Positions 1-4,924 of a stretch of 5,487 nucleotides of DNA are shown here, one piece after another; position 1 is the first letter of the stretch, and each line of letters begins with the position of its first letter. Source of the stretch: JBBIOI01 sp037443425 (lineage in GTDB: Bacteria; Desulfobacterota; BSN033; UBA1163); assembly GCA_037443425.1 (NCBI GenBank), contig JBBIOI010000171.1:1-5487 (forward strand), given 5' to 3'. The position numbers were made by a program, and so were the translations under genes. The notes beneath the pieces were generated by a model that saw only the letters and a list, made by a program, of their open reading frames with translations, was not told the DNA's origin and ran no database searches.

Positions 1-73
1 TACTATAGCAAAAACTAAATTCTTCCTGTCTCTGGAGTTAAAAAAAATCTGAAGAGATAAAGAAAGACTATAT

Positions 74-129
74 TTCGAGGTGAACCACCATTACTATTTT
101 TGGTGCCTTTTTCATTACTACCTACAACA
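74..129 (+). repeat. Outer inverted-repeat block, left copy
   Basis: This 56-bp block recurs in inverted orientation at 5264-5320; about four of five positions match by hand, including the shared stretches CCACCATTA and ATTACTACCTACA. Read on the minus strand it contains GGTGGTTCAC, which resembles the repeated units at IS21-family element ends; that assignment is tentative. Homology stops just after position 129: the sequence that follows is unlike the IS110 fragment following the right copy. Confidence 0.65.
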
Positions 130-373
130 TTGGTAGAAAGGATCTTTATTGTTTCGAAAAGATTCTTTGGGGTTCCAAGCTTTTTTAACTATGCGATTGC
201 TGATGGGATCTATAACCTCCTTTATCCGGATAAGACAGCATTGCGGGGAGTTAAACCAAACAAGCTTGATGATTTTCAGCTCTGTTTTCACTTCGGATAA
301 AAACTCAGGAAACTCCAAAAAAGGTATTTCTTATTTCTATTGTAAGAAAAAAATCTTTTATTTTCATCCACCA
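130..373. other. Unassigned spacer between the two left repeat blocks
   Basis: No gene is supported here. Frames on both strands stay open for 60-80 codons, but none has a convincing ribosome binding site or a recognisable motif, and they overlap one another antisense. The segment occupies the position held at the right end by an IS110 transposase fragment, yet shows no visible similarity to it. Positions 1-73 are likewise empty of recognisable features. Confidence 0.4.
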
Positions 374-596
374 TGTATTTACGTGTTAAATTGAAAGATT
401 TTTTACTAAAATCCTTTATTTATCAGTCATTGCGAGCACTCACCAAAGGGTGCGTGGCAATCCGATGAAGTCATTGCGAGCCCGAAGGGCGTGGCAATCT
501 CATAGGTTTCTTGCTTAGCTCGGAATGACAAATCTTAAGAGATTGCTTCGGCTTTGCCTCGCAATGACAATATAGAATCGCTCAATTTAGATAAAG
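374..596 (+). repeat. Dispersed repeat element, left inverted copy
   Basis: This 223-bp element recurs inverted at 4741-4917. Across the first 63 columns of the alignment 56 positions match by hand count, and the similarity continues to about 596. The copy starts with TGTATTTACGTGTTAAATT and contains three TCATTGCGAG/GCAAT hairpin units. It is 46 bp longer than the right copy. About 44 bp of this is an extra hairpin unit (437-480), apparently a tandem duplication. The left 50 bp are not part of the hairpin family, so the two copies derive from duplication of a larger segment rather than from independent short repeats. Confidence 0.85.
427..566 (+). repeat. Cluster of three TCATTGCGAG-type palindromic units
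   Basis: Unit 1 has ATTGC at 429-433 pairing with GCAAT at 457-461. Unit 2 has ATTGC 473-477 with GCAAT 494-498 and an inner stem GCCC-GAA-GGGC (480-490). Unit 3 is inverted, with ATTGC 542-546, GCAAT 561-565 and inner GGC-TTT-GCC (550-558). All share an ATTGC/GCAAT outer stem with a variable inner stem, the pattern of REP-like dispersed palindromes seen in many environmental bacterial genomes. They are non-coding and may fold in either DNA or RNA. Confidence 0.8.
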
Positions 597-675
597 GGTA
601 ATGTCTTTTGATAGCGCGGTTTTCTCCCCTTTCTATTCGGAGGAAATGCTTCTCATTGGGTATTAGAGGCTTGGT

Positions 676-928
676 TTATCTCTTACAAAAATAACCCATA
701 TAATAGTCATCAACTTCTTTCCCTTTGCCGTAGTTTCCTTGAGTTTTGGTGTCCGTCTTGACGCGGCACCAGTCACCCATCAGGATCGAGGTCTACAGGA
801 TAGCGACAACATCTCTCCTCTTCGACCCCTGTCCTGCCAAGCAGGACACAGAAAATCTTCAGCTCCAGGCCATGTCCAAATGGTGATTTAAAGAACTCAT
901 GGTTCCAAGCCAACCTCTTGTGGCTCAT
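676..928 (-). pseudogene. Unrecognised frameshifted reading frame
   Basis: Two abutting minus-strand frames look like one broken protein. The first runs from ATG at 928 to TGA at 773-775 (51 aa, starting MSHKRLAWNHEFF and ending CCRYPVDLDPDG). The second, shifted by one base, runs 780-676 (34 aa, MGDWCRVKTDT... ending MGYFCKR, then TAA). Read through one frameshift they give about 84 residues with ordinary protein-like composition, rich in charged and aromatic residues. I do not recognise the family. The first frame continues upstream, through a single TGA at 944-946, into the IS110-type N-terminus, so it may be sequence fused to a decayed transposase. There is no clear ribosome binding site. 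It could also be a chance open stretch. Confidence 0.35.
830..848. repeat. Perfect 8-bp hairpin with 3-nt loop
   Basis: TGTCCTGC (830-837), loop CAA, GCAGGACA (841-848). It lies inside the unrecognised broken frame and has no T-tract on either side, so a terminator role is unlikely. It is probably a small palindrome within decayed mobile DNA. Confidence 0.5.
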
Positions 929-1042
929 GGCGTGGGTGGTTGGTCAACTTGACTTTCTGAATACCTTCTTCCTATCAGAATCAATAATCCCTAAATAATT
1001 ACTGTTGCCATGAAGATCAAAACCTGCATATAATATTCTCAG
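900..1042 (-). pseudogene. IS110-type transposase, decayed N-terminal fragment
   Basis: The minus-strand frame 1042-944 encodes LYAGFDLHGNSNYLGIID followed by a basic KKVFRK segment. This matches the start of IS110-family (DEDD/RuvC-like) transposases, in which the Asp of the G-x-D-L-H motif (codon at 1018-1016) is the first catalytic residue. The gene is clearly dead: the expected start codon is ATA or missing, TAA lies just upstream, and TGA interrupts at 944-946. After a 2-nt shift the adjacent frame (950-900) reads KLTNHP...EVGLEP, which fits the family's continuation, and then stops. The rest of the catalytic domain and the C-terminal domain are absent. The subfamily appears different from that of the fragment at 4925-5278. 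Family assignment rests on motif recognition. Confidence 0.7.
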
Positions 1043-1059
1043 TATATTTTATATGATTA

Positions 1060-1190
1060 TCAGGTCTACACTTTTGACATTACTAAGCCCTTTTAGATTT
1101 GCTTAAACTCTCTTTTCAGTTCTTTGTTCATATTTGATTTAAGAAAGCAAAGATTCCCCTTCAAACATTTTGTCAAATGTGTAGACCTGA
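1060..1190. repeat. 131-bp element with 20-bp inverted ends
   Basis: Positions 1060-1079 and 1171-1190 are inverted copies with one mismatch in 20; the shared core is TCAGGTCTACAC / GTGTAGACCTGA. The 91-bp interior is A+T-rich, and its minus strand can encode only a short tail (NKELKREFKQI, stop). The sequence resembles ends that I associate with REP-type tyrosine transposases (RAYT) and their REPIN or MITE derivatives, but this is from memory. It lies directly upstream of the IS110-type N-terminal relic. Confidence 0.65.
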
Positions 1191-1205
1191 CACTCTTTTC
1201 TCGAG

Positions 1206-1265
1206 GAAAAAATTAGTACAAATTTAGCACAATGGCAGGCAGTGGAGGTTACTTCTGGTTCGTAA
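1206..1265 (+). pseudogene. Possible tail of a tRNA-targeting tyrosine integrase
   Basis: The plus-strand frame reads EKISTNLAQWQAVEVTSGS then TAA, ending 14 bp before the tRNA 3' end. Past the stop the same frame runs into the tRNA as GAPGGIRTPDPRI, the spurious peptide often annotated where an integrase abuts a tRNA attachment site. The NLAQ-type tail and its position next to a tRNA 3' end fit the last codons of a phage or island tyrosine recombinase. No catalytic R-H-R-Y residues are present, so this is at most a remnant, and the call is an inference from context. Confidence 0.3.
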
Positions 1266-1279
1266 GTTGTTGAAATGAT

Positions 1280-1356
1280 TGGCGCGCCTGGAGGGATTCG
1301 AACCCCCGACCCACGGATTAGAAGTCCGTAGCTCTATCCAGCTGAGCTACAGGCGC
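1280..1356 (-). tRNA. tRNA-Arg (UCU anticodon)
   Basis: This is a complete cloverleaf of 77 nt including an encoded CCA. The acceptor stem is GCGCCUG/CAGGCGC, discriminator G, then CCA (plus strand TGG at 1280-1282). The D arm is GCUC/GAGC. The anticodon stem is ACGGA/UCCGU with loop CUUCUAA, giving anticodon UCU (plus-strand 1320-1322), which reads AGA and AGG. The T arm is GGGGG/CCCUC with one G-U pair and loop UUCGAAU. All stems close and no bases are missing, so the gene appears functional. It has its own promoter just upstream. Its 3' end borders what may be an old integration site, a common use of tRNA-Arg genes. Confidence 0.97.
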
Positions 1357-1366
1357 TTAATTTATT

Positions 1367-1395
1367 AATATACTTATTTATCCATTAAAGGTCAA
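1367..1395 (-). promoter_or_regulatory. Sigma70-type promoter of tRNA-Arg
   Basis: On the minus strand TTGACC (1395-1390), a 17-nt spacer and TATATT (1372-1367) lie 10 nt before the first base of the tRNA. Spacing is ideal and the predicted leader is only a few nucleotides. This suggests that the tRNA is transcribed independently of the two-component operon upstream. Confidence 0.8.
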
Positions 1396-1396
1396 G

Positions 1397-1535
1397 TCCT
1401 AAAAAATTATATCTTATAAATCTTAATTGAGCAATTCTTCAGGCTTTGAAATGATATCAAAATTTTAAGAAATACTGATCCTATCTGGAGGGATAAAAAA
1501 TTCTAAGGTTAAGTGATATATTCGATTATGTTCAA
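1397..1535. other. A+T-rich intergenic gap after the receiver gene
   Basis: I see no convincing intrinsic terminator after the receiver gene; only weak short inverted repeats are present, such as TTTGA...TCAAA near 1446-1461. A near-perfect 10-bp tandem repeat (TTCGATTATG, TTCAATTATG, 1521-1540) overlaps the receiver stop codon. Transcripts from the kinase-receiver operon may run on towards the tRNA. Confidence 0.4.
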
Positions 1536-1913
1536 TTATGCAGTGTCTTCAAACATTAGCTTTAAGCCGTAAAGAAGTTGTCCCTTAGTAAAGGGTTTGG
1601 TCATATAATAACTTGCCCCAATCTCATAACCTTTAAACATGTCCGTATCTTCGTTCTTTGCTGTAAGGACAATAATAGGGATATCTTTTGTCCTTGGGTT
1701 TGCTCGCACCTCTTTTATAACATCCCAACCATCTTTTTTGGGCATCATAATATCACAAATAATTAGATCAAAATCATCTTTTGCCAATTGCTCAATAGCC
1801 TTTAGTCCATCCTCAGCTTCTTTCACATCATAACCAAGTTTTCCCAATTGGATCTTTACAAACCTTCTTATCACTTCTTCATCATCTACAACTAATATCT
1901 TTTTATTTTTCAT
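1536..1913 (-). CDS. Single-domain response regulator (CheY-like receiver)
   Basis: This 125-aa protein consists only of a receiver domain and is expected to be cytoplasmic. The acidic pocket D10-D11 follows the first strand (KILVVDD), the phosphoacceptor is D54 (DLIICDIMMPKKDGW), the conserved Thr is T84 (IIVLTA), and the Lys is K106 in YMTKPF. All residues needed for phosphorylation are present and the length is normal for a stand-alone receiver. There is no DNA-binding or enzymatic output domain, so it must act by binding a target or by passing phosphate on. Its ATG overlaps the kinase stop (ATGA), and GGAGGG (1926-1921) lies 7 nt upstream, supporting this start and translational coupling. 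The adjacent kinase is the likely phosphodonor. Confidence 0.95.
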   Translation of the reverse strand: MKNKKILVVDDEEVIRRFVKIQLGKLGYDVKEAEDGLKAIEQLAKDDFDLIICDIMMPKKDGWDVIKEVRANPRTKDIPIIVLTAKNEDTDMFKGYEIGASYYMTKPFTKGQLLYGLKLMFEDTA

Positions 1914-3913
1914 AAGCTATCCCTCCACTTTGGAAATTTAATTGTGAAGATAGTCCCATAGCCCTCCTTACTCTCCACTTCGATCTTACCCTCATATTTT
2001 GTGACAATCCTATAAACAATATTCAATCCAAGGCCTGTTCCCTCGCCAACTTTCTTAGTTGTGAAAAATGGGTCAAAGATTTTGTTTAAATTTTTCTGTG
2101 GAATACCAATACCATTATCTTTTATCTTAATCTCAACTGAATCTTCTAATGATTTTGTATAAAGAGTAATCATCCCTTTTTTGCCATTCATTGCCTGAAA
2201 TGCGTTGGTAATCAAATTGACGAAGACCTGTTGAATCTCTCCTGGATTAGCTTTAATTTTTAAGTTAGGTTGAAGTTGCCTCTCCACATCTACCTTAACA
2301 CCTTTGAAGGCAAAACTGACCATTTTTAGGGAGGATTCCAGGATTTCATTGAGGTCAATTTCCATGAGTTCCTCTTTTTTGGCCATTCTTGAATAAGATC
2401 TTAATCCATTCGTAATCTCACCAATCCTTTGAGCACAGGATAAAATATCTGTAAGATATGCCTTTTGCCTGGCAGGATCATCCTCCTCCAAGGCTAATTC
2501 TGCCATCCCTATGATTCCACTTAATGGATTATTAATCTCATGGGCAACTCCTGAAGCTAAAATTCCTATTCCTGCCAACTTTTCGGATTGAATCAATTGG
2601 TCCTGAAGACGTTGTTGTTCTGTAATATCCTTTACATATTCGATGGCAGAAATGAGATTTCCTTGTTCATCGAGTATTGGATATGAATATATTTGAATTA
2701 TTTTATCATCATCAGTTAACTTTTTGATAGTAGAGGCTGGTTTTTTGGTTTCTATTGTTATGGCTATCGGACATTTTTCACAGGGGAGGCTTCTATTATA
2801 ATAAGCTTCGTAACATTTTTTGCCAAGGATATCTGCAAAAGTGGTTGAATAATTTTTTATAACTGCTTTATTGACTCTAAGAATAGTGTATTGGGGTGAT
2901 TGGATAGAAAGCTGATCCTGAATGCCATCAAAAATTGCCTCGAGATTCCTTTTACTCTCTCTAATCTTCTTTTCAAGGATCCTTTGCTGGGTTAAGTCCC
3001 TAAATATCACCTGATAAAAAGATTCTTTTCCTAAATCAATCTTTTTTGCAGAGATATCAACCTCTATGCTTGACCTATCTTTTTTAATCAACGAAACTTC
3101 ATCAGTTCTTATGCCACCCAATTGTTTCAATTTTTCAATAAGGGTCTCTGTTTTATTTTTCTCTTCAGGGTTAATTAATGTAAGGAAATTCTTATTTATG
3201 AGTTCATCTCTTTTGTATCCAAGACTTCTTTCCACTTCTATGTTTATATCAATGATATTTAATGATTTTGCATCTATGATAATGATACCATCATTTGCAT
3301 TTTCAAAAAGGCTACGATATTTATCTTCTGAGATTGTCAACTCATAGCGTTTCTCCTTAGTTAGAGTTTGCACGATATATCCATAGAAGGCTGTCATAAT
3401 AAAGATAAAAGGAATACGTAGAAAATAGCTCCCACCATCGGATGTAAGTAGTAATCCCCACGAATAGAGAAGTAAGCCATAGATACCTGAGGTAAAAGCC
3501 CCAATGATCATTAGAAGTTTAAAATTCCTGGTTATAGAGGCAAATATGATAATTAGGAAAAATACTATGTAAAAATCCGTAATCATTTTCTCCGATAGGT
3601 ACATTCCAACAGATACAATAGAGGTATCGAAAATAATGAGGGAATAAAAGAATTTCTGATTAGAAAATAAACTATTTGGAAAGAAGATAAGAATTATATT
3701 ACTGGCAAGATAAATTATAATAATTAGGTAACTAAGGTTTGTATCAACTACTTTGCCTTTTCCAAGCAAAATTAAATAAGAGACCAGTACGATTACTGCC
3801 CATCTTAAATTTAAAACAAGTTTCTTTCTACTACTATTTTCCACAATAGTTTTTGTAAGCAAAAAATATACCAAAAAAACAAGGTTTTGGAAAAGTAAAT
3901 TATTTGAAATCAT
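1910..3913 (-). CDS. Membrane-bound PAS-PAS sensor histidine kinase
   Basis: The 667-aa protein starts with about 185 residues of hydrophobic sequence forming roughly six or seven membrane helices, with no large periplasmic domain. PAS domain 1 spans about 195-310 (YRSLFENANDGIIIID). PAS domain 2 spans about 320-435 and carries C367 and a C378-x2-C381-P motif. The dimerisation domain follows, with phosphoacceptor H458 in AHEINNPLSG. The ATPase domain has N-box N566/N570, G1 DNGIGIP (599-605), F-box FDPFFTT (613-619) and G2 GEGTGLGL (623-630). All catalytic boxes are intact, so an active kinase of the HisKA/HATPase_c type is expected, with autophosphorylation at H458. The ATG at 3913 has a weak AAGG about 10 nt upstream and no strong promoter is visible. 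The stop overlaps the receiver gene, its probable partner. The signal sensed is not evident. Confidence 0.95.
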   Translation of the reverse strand: MISNNLLFQNLVFLVYFLLTKTIVENSSRKKLVLNLRWAVIVLVSYLILLGKGKVVDTNLSYLIIIIYLASNIILIFFPNSLFSNQKFFYSLIIFDTSIVSVGMYLSEKMITDFYIVFFLIIIFASITRNFKLLMIIGAFTSGIYGLLLYSWGLLLTSDGGSYFLRIPFIFIMTAFYGYIVQTLTKEKRYELTISEDKYRSLFENANDGIIIIDAKSLNIIDINIEVERSLGYKRDELINKNFLTLINPEEKNKTETLIEKLKQLGGIRTDEVSLIKKDRSSIEVDISAKKIDLGKESFYQVIFRDLTQQRILEKKIRESKRNLEAIFDGIQDQLSIQSPQYTILRVNKAVIKNYSTTFADILGKKCYEAYYNRSLPCEKCPIAITIETKKPASTIKKLTDDDKIIQIYSYPILDEQGNLISAIEYVKDITEQQRLQDQLIQSEKLAGIGILASGVAHEINNPLSGIIGMAELALEEDDPARQKAYLTDILSCAQRIGEITNGLRSYSRMAKKEELMEIDLNEILESSLKMVSFAFKGVKVDVERQLQPNLKIKANPGEIQQVFVNLITNAFQAMNGKKGMITLYTKSLEDSVEIKIKDNGIGIPQKNLNKIFDPFFTTKKVGEGTGLGLNIVYRIVTKYEGKIEVESKEGYGTIFTIKFPKWRDSL
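1921..1926 (-). promoter_or_regulatory. Ribosome binding site of the receiver gene
   Basis: GGAGGG on the minus strand lies inside the last codons of the kinase gene, 7 nt before the receiver ATG. It fixes the receiver start and supports coupled translation. Confidence 0.75.
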
Positions 3914-4116
3914 TAATATTTTACCTTAATGGTTTTTTATAACAATTTTTATACAATTTTTTGACAGTATTAAGTGTTCTATTTTTAACCACTTACTTTA
4001 ACTAATTAAAATTTTACCATTTCTCAAAAAAGAACTTATAAAAAAGAGGGTAGATTAAGGGGAGTCTTTTAATCATTTGTATTTGAAAGGATGTTAGGAG
4101 GAGTTGTTTGAAAATA
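3914..4116. other. A+T-rich gap between kinase and cold-shock gene
   Basis: No gene is supported. On the minus strand a weak promoter for the kinase is possible: CTGTCA near 3965, then about 17 nt, then TGTTAT or TTATAA about 30-35 nt before the start codon. The match is poor. A TTGACA on the plus strand (3961-3966) lacks a good -10 and leads to no gene. Confidence 0.3.
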
Positions 4117-4146
4117 GGAAAGGCTTGGAGATATCCAAGCCTTTCC
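4117..4146 (-). terminator. Intrinsic terminator of the cold-shock gene
   Basis: A perfect 13-bp stem with a GATA/TATC tetraloop (4117-4129 and 4134-4146) begins 14 nt past the stop codon at 4160. In the minus-strand transcript the stem is followed by UAUUUUC, a modest U-tract. It separates the cold-shock unit from the kinase operon. Confidence 0.8.
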
Positions 4147-4159
4147 TTAACAGGGGGCT

Positions 4160-4363
4160 TTAGCTCAAAACCACAACATTTGAGGCCTGAAGACCTTTTG
4201 GACCTTTTGTGATTTCAAATTCAACTCTATCGCCTTCATAAAGAACCTTAAAACCATCTCTTTTGATAGCAGAATAGTGAACGAATACGTCGTCTCCATC
4301 TTCTCTTGAAATGAAACCGTAGCCCTTCTTTTCGTTAAACCACTTTACACTACCTTTAGCCAT
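4160..4363 (-). CDS. csp: Cold-shock domain protein (CspA family)
   Basis: This 67-aa protein is one cold-shock (OB-fold) domain, the standard length for the family. RNP1 is KGYGFI (13-18) and RNP2 is VFVHY (26-30); the surface aromatics W8, F9, Y15, F17, F27 and H29 that stack on nucleic-acid bases are present. Members bind single-stranded RNA or DNA, melt RNA hairpins and can act as antiterminators; some are cold-induced, others constitutive. The start is secure: AAGGAGGTG lies directly upstream and the sequence begins MAKGSVKWFN. The gene is a single-gene unit with its own promoter (4506-4534) and terminator. Its leader of about 136 nt is highly structured and suggests post-transcriptional control. 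Which Csp paralogue it is cannot be decided from sequence. Confidence 0.97.
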   Translation of the reverse strand: MAKGSVKWFNEKKGYGFISREDGDDVFVHYSAIKRDGFKVLYEGDRVEFEITKGPKGLQASNVVVLS

Positions 4364-4406
4364 TACAACTCACCTCCTTTCCAGAAAATTTAAGTAAGTT
4401 GTAATA
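4361..4406 (-). promoter_or_regulatory. Start-codon-masking hairpin in the csp leader
   Basis: In the minus-strand transcript UAUUACAACUUACUU (4406-4392) can pair without interruption with AGGUGAGUUGUAAUG (4375-4361): 15 pairs, 12 Watson-Crick and 3 G-U, around a 16-nt loop. The stem includes the whole AUG and the 3' part of the Shine-Dalgarno sequence AAGGAGGUG. If formed it should block initiation. Pairings were counted by hand; stability was not computed. Confidence 0.65.
4372..4380 (-). promoter_or_regulatory. Strong Shine-Dalgarno of csp
   Basis: AAAGGAGGT on the minus strand lies 8 nt from the ATG, a near-perfect complement to the 16S rRNA tail. Its downstream half lies in the predicted masking stem and its upstream half in the loop. 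Confidence 0.9.
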
Positions 4407-4499
4407 GCTTTTGGTTTATAAATTAAAAAGGTCACATAAGCTTTAAGTAGAGCTTTATGTGACCTTTTTTGATCTCAGCAACTACTTACTACAACTTAC
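4394..4499 (-). promoter_or_regulatory. Competing long-range pairing in the csp leader
   Basis: GUAAGUUGUA at the extreme 5' end of the transcript (4499-4490) is exactly complementary to UACAACUUAC (4403-4394). The latter segment is also the upstream strand of the start-codon-masking stem, so the two pairings are mutually exclusive. The 5' segment is followed at once by a near repeat (GUAAGUAGUU) that offers a shifted alternative. This is the architecture of a two-state RNA switch. Confidence 0.55.
4425..4470 (-). terminator. Terminator-like hairpin in the csp leader
   Basis: A stem of GGUCACAUAA/UUAUGUGACC plus GCU/AGC with one bulged A, flanked by A5/U5, spans 4425-4470. In the csp transcript it is followed by UUUUUAAUUU, so it could terminate about 60 nt before the csp start codon. 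On the plus strand it ends in TTTTTT and works equally well, so it is potentially bidirectional. Because it lies between the csp promoter and gene, it is a candidate attenuator rather than the end of another gene. Confidence 0.7.
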
Positions 4500-4505
4500 A
4501 AATTT

Positions 4506-4534
4506 AATATATCATATTTATCCTGAAAAGTCAA
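4506..4534 (-). promoter_or_regulatory. Sigma70-type promoter of csp
   Basis: TTGACT (4534-4529), a 17-nt spacer and TATATT (4511-4506) on the minus strand match the consensus at 10 of 12 positions with ideal spacing. Transcription should start near 4499, giving a leader of about 136 nt, comparable to the long leaders of cold-induced csp genes such as E. coli cspA. Confidence 0.8.
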
Positions 4535-4656
4535 AAAATAAAATGTGCTTGGTGCATGGAAGCATCTCTTTTCCCGTGACAAGTTATTTAGCATTGCCTT
4601 ATCTCAATGCTATACTTATTTCGAAGCATAATTTAATCTCCACCCTCATATGCGTA

Positions 4657-4729
4657 ATTCCCGTGAAAACGGGAATCCAGCTGCTTTTAAATGGTTTTCT
4701 TCTCCCTGGATTCCTGCCTTCGCAGGAAT
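4657..4729. repeat. Pair of ATTCCC(N8)GGGAAT-type hairpins
   Basis: Two 20-bp palindromes, 4657-4676 (stem ATTCCCGT/ACGGGAAT, loop GAAA) and 4710-4729 (stem ATTCCTGC/GCAGGAAT, loop CTTC), are each flanked by CCAG/CTGG in inverted arrangement. The first fits the ATTCCC-N8-GGGAAT pattern known as dRS3 in Neisseria and seen as dispersed repeats elsewhere. Their opposed orientation makes a REPIN-like composite. No coding is supported in 4535-4740 outside this. Confidence 0.75.
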
Positions 4730-4740
4730 GCAGCTTTAAT

Positions 4741-4917
4741 TCTTATATAAATTGAACTATTCAAGATTGTCATTGCGAGGCAAAGCCGAAGTAATCTTTA
4801 AGGTTGTCATTCCGAGCGAAGCGAGGAATCTACGAGATTGCCACGCCCTTCGGGCTCGTAATGACTGATAAATAGAGGTTTATAGTAAAAAATGGTTAAA
4901 TTTAACACGTAAATACA
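4741..4917 (-). repeat. Dispersed repeat element, right inverted copy
   Basis: This is the inverted counterpart of 374-596, starting (minus strand) with TGTATTTACGTGTTAAATT and carrying two TCATTGCGAG/GCAAT-type units plus a CGGAATGAC segment. It lacks the extra unit of the left copy and is 177 bp. Its outer edge lies 8 bp from the stop codon of the IS110 fragment. Confidence 0.85.
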
Positions 4918-4924
4918 GCATAAA

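Noticed and set aside
100..394. Overlapping open frames on both strands near the left end, including one reading EFLSEVKTEL like the start of SecE
   Set aside because: The SecE-like similarity is limited to a few residues, the frame has no membrane helix where SecE needs one, and no ribosome binding site is present.
427..566. CRISPR array
   Set aside because: The three repeat units are palindromic, unevenly spaced, of mixed orientation and without constant-length spacers; they are REP-like elements.
3961..3989. Perfect TTGACA on the plus strand
   Set aside because: No good -10 element at the right distance, and no plus-strand gene follows.
4097..4213. Plus-strand GGAGG followed by a TTG-initiated 34-codon frame
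   Set aside because: It runs through the csp terminator and antisense to csp; the GGAGG is likely coincidental.
4589..4612. 8-bp inverted repeat TAGCATTG / CAATGCTA with an 8-nt loop
   Set aside because: Short, no T-tract, no neighbouring gene that it could serve; not distinguishable from chance.
4459..4755. 98-codon plus-strand open frame
   Set aside because: It begins in the csp leader hairpin and runs through the palindromic repeats; the composition reflects those repeats and no ribosome binding site is visible.
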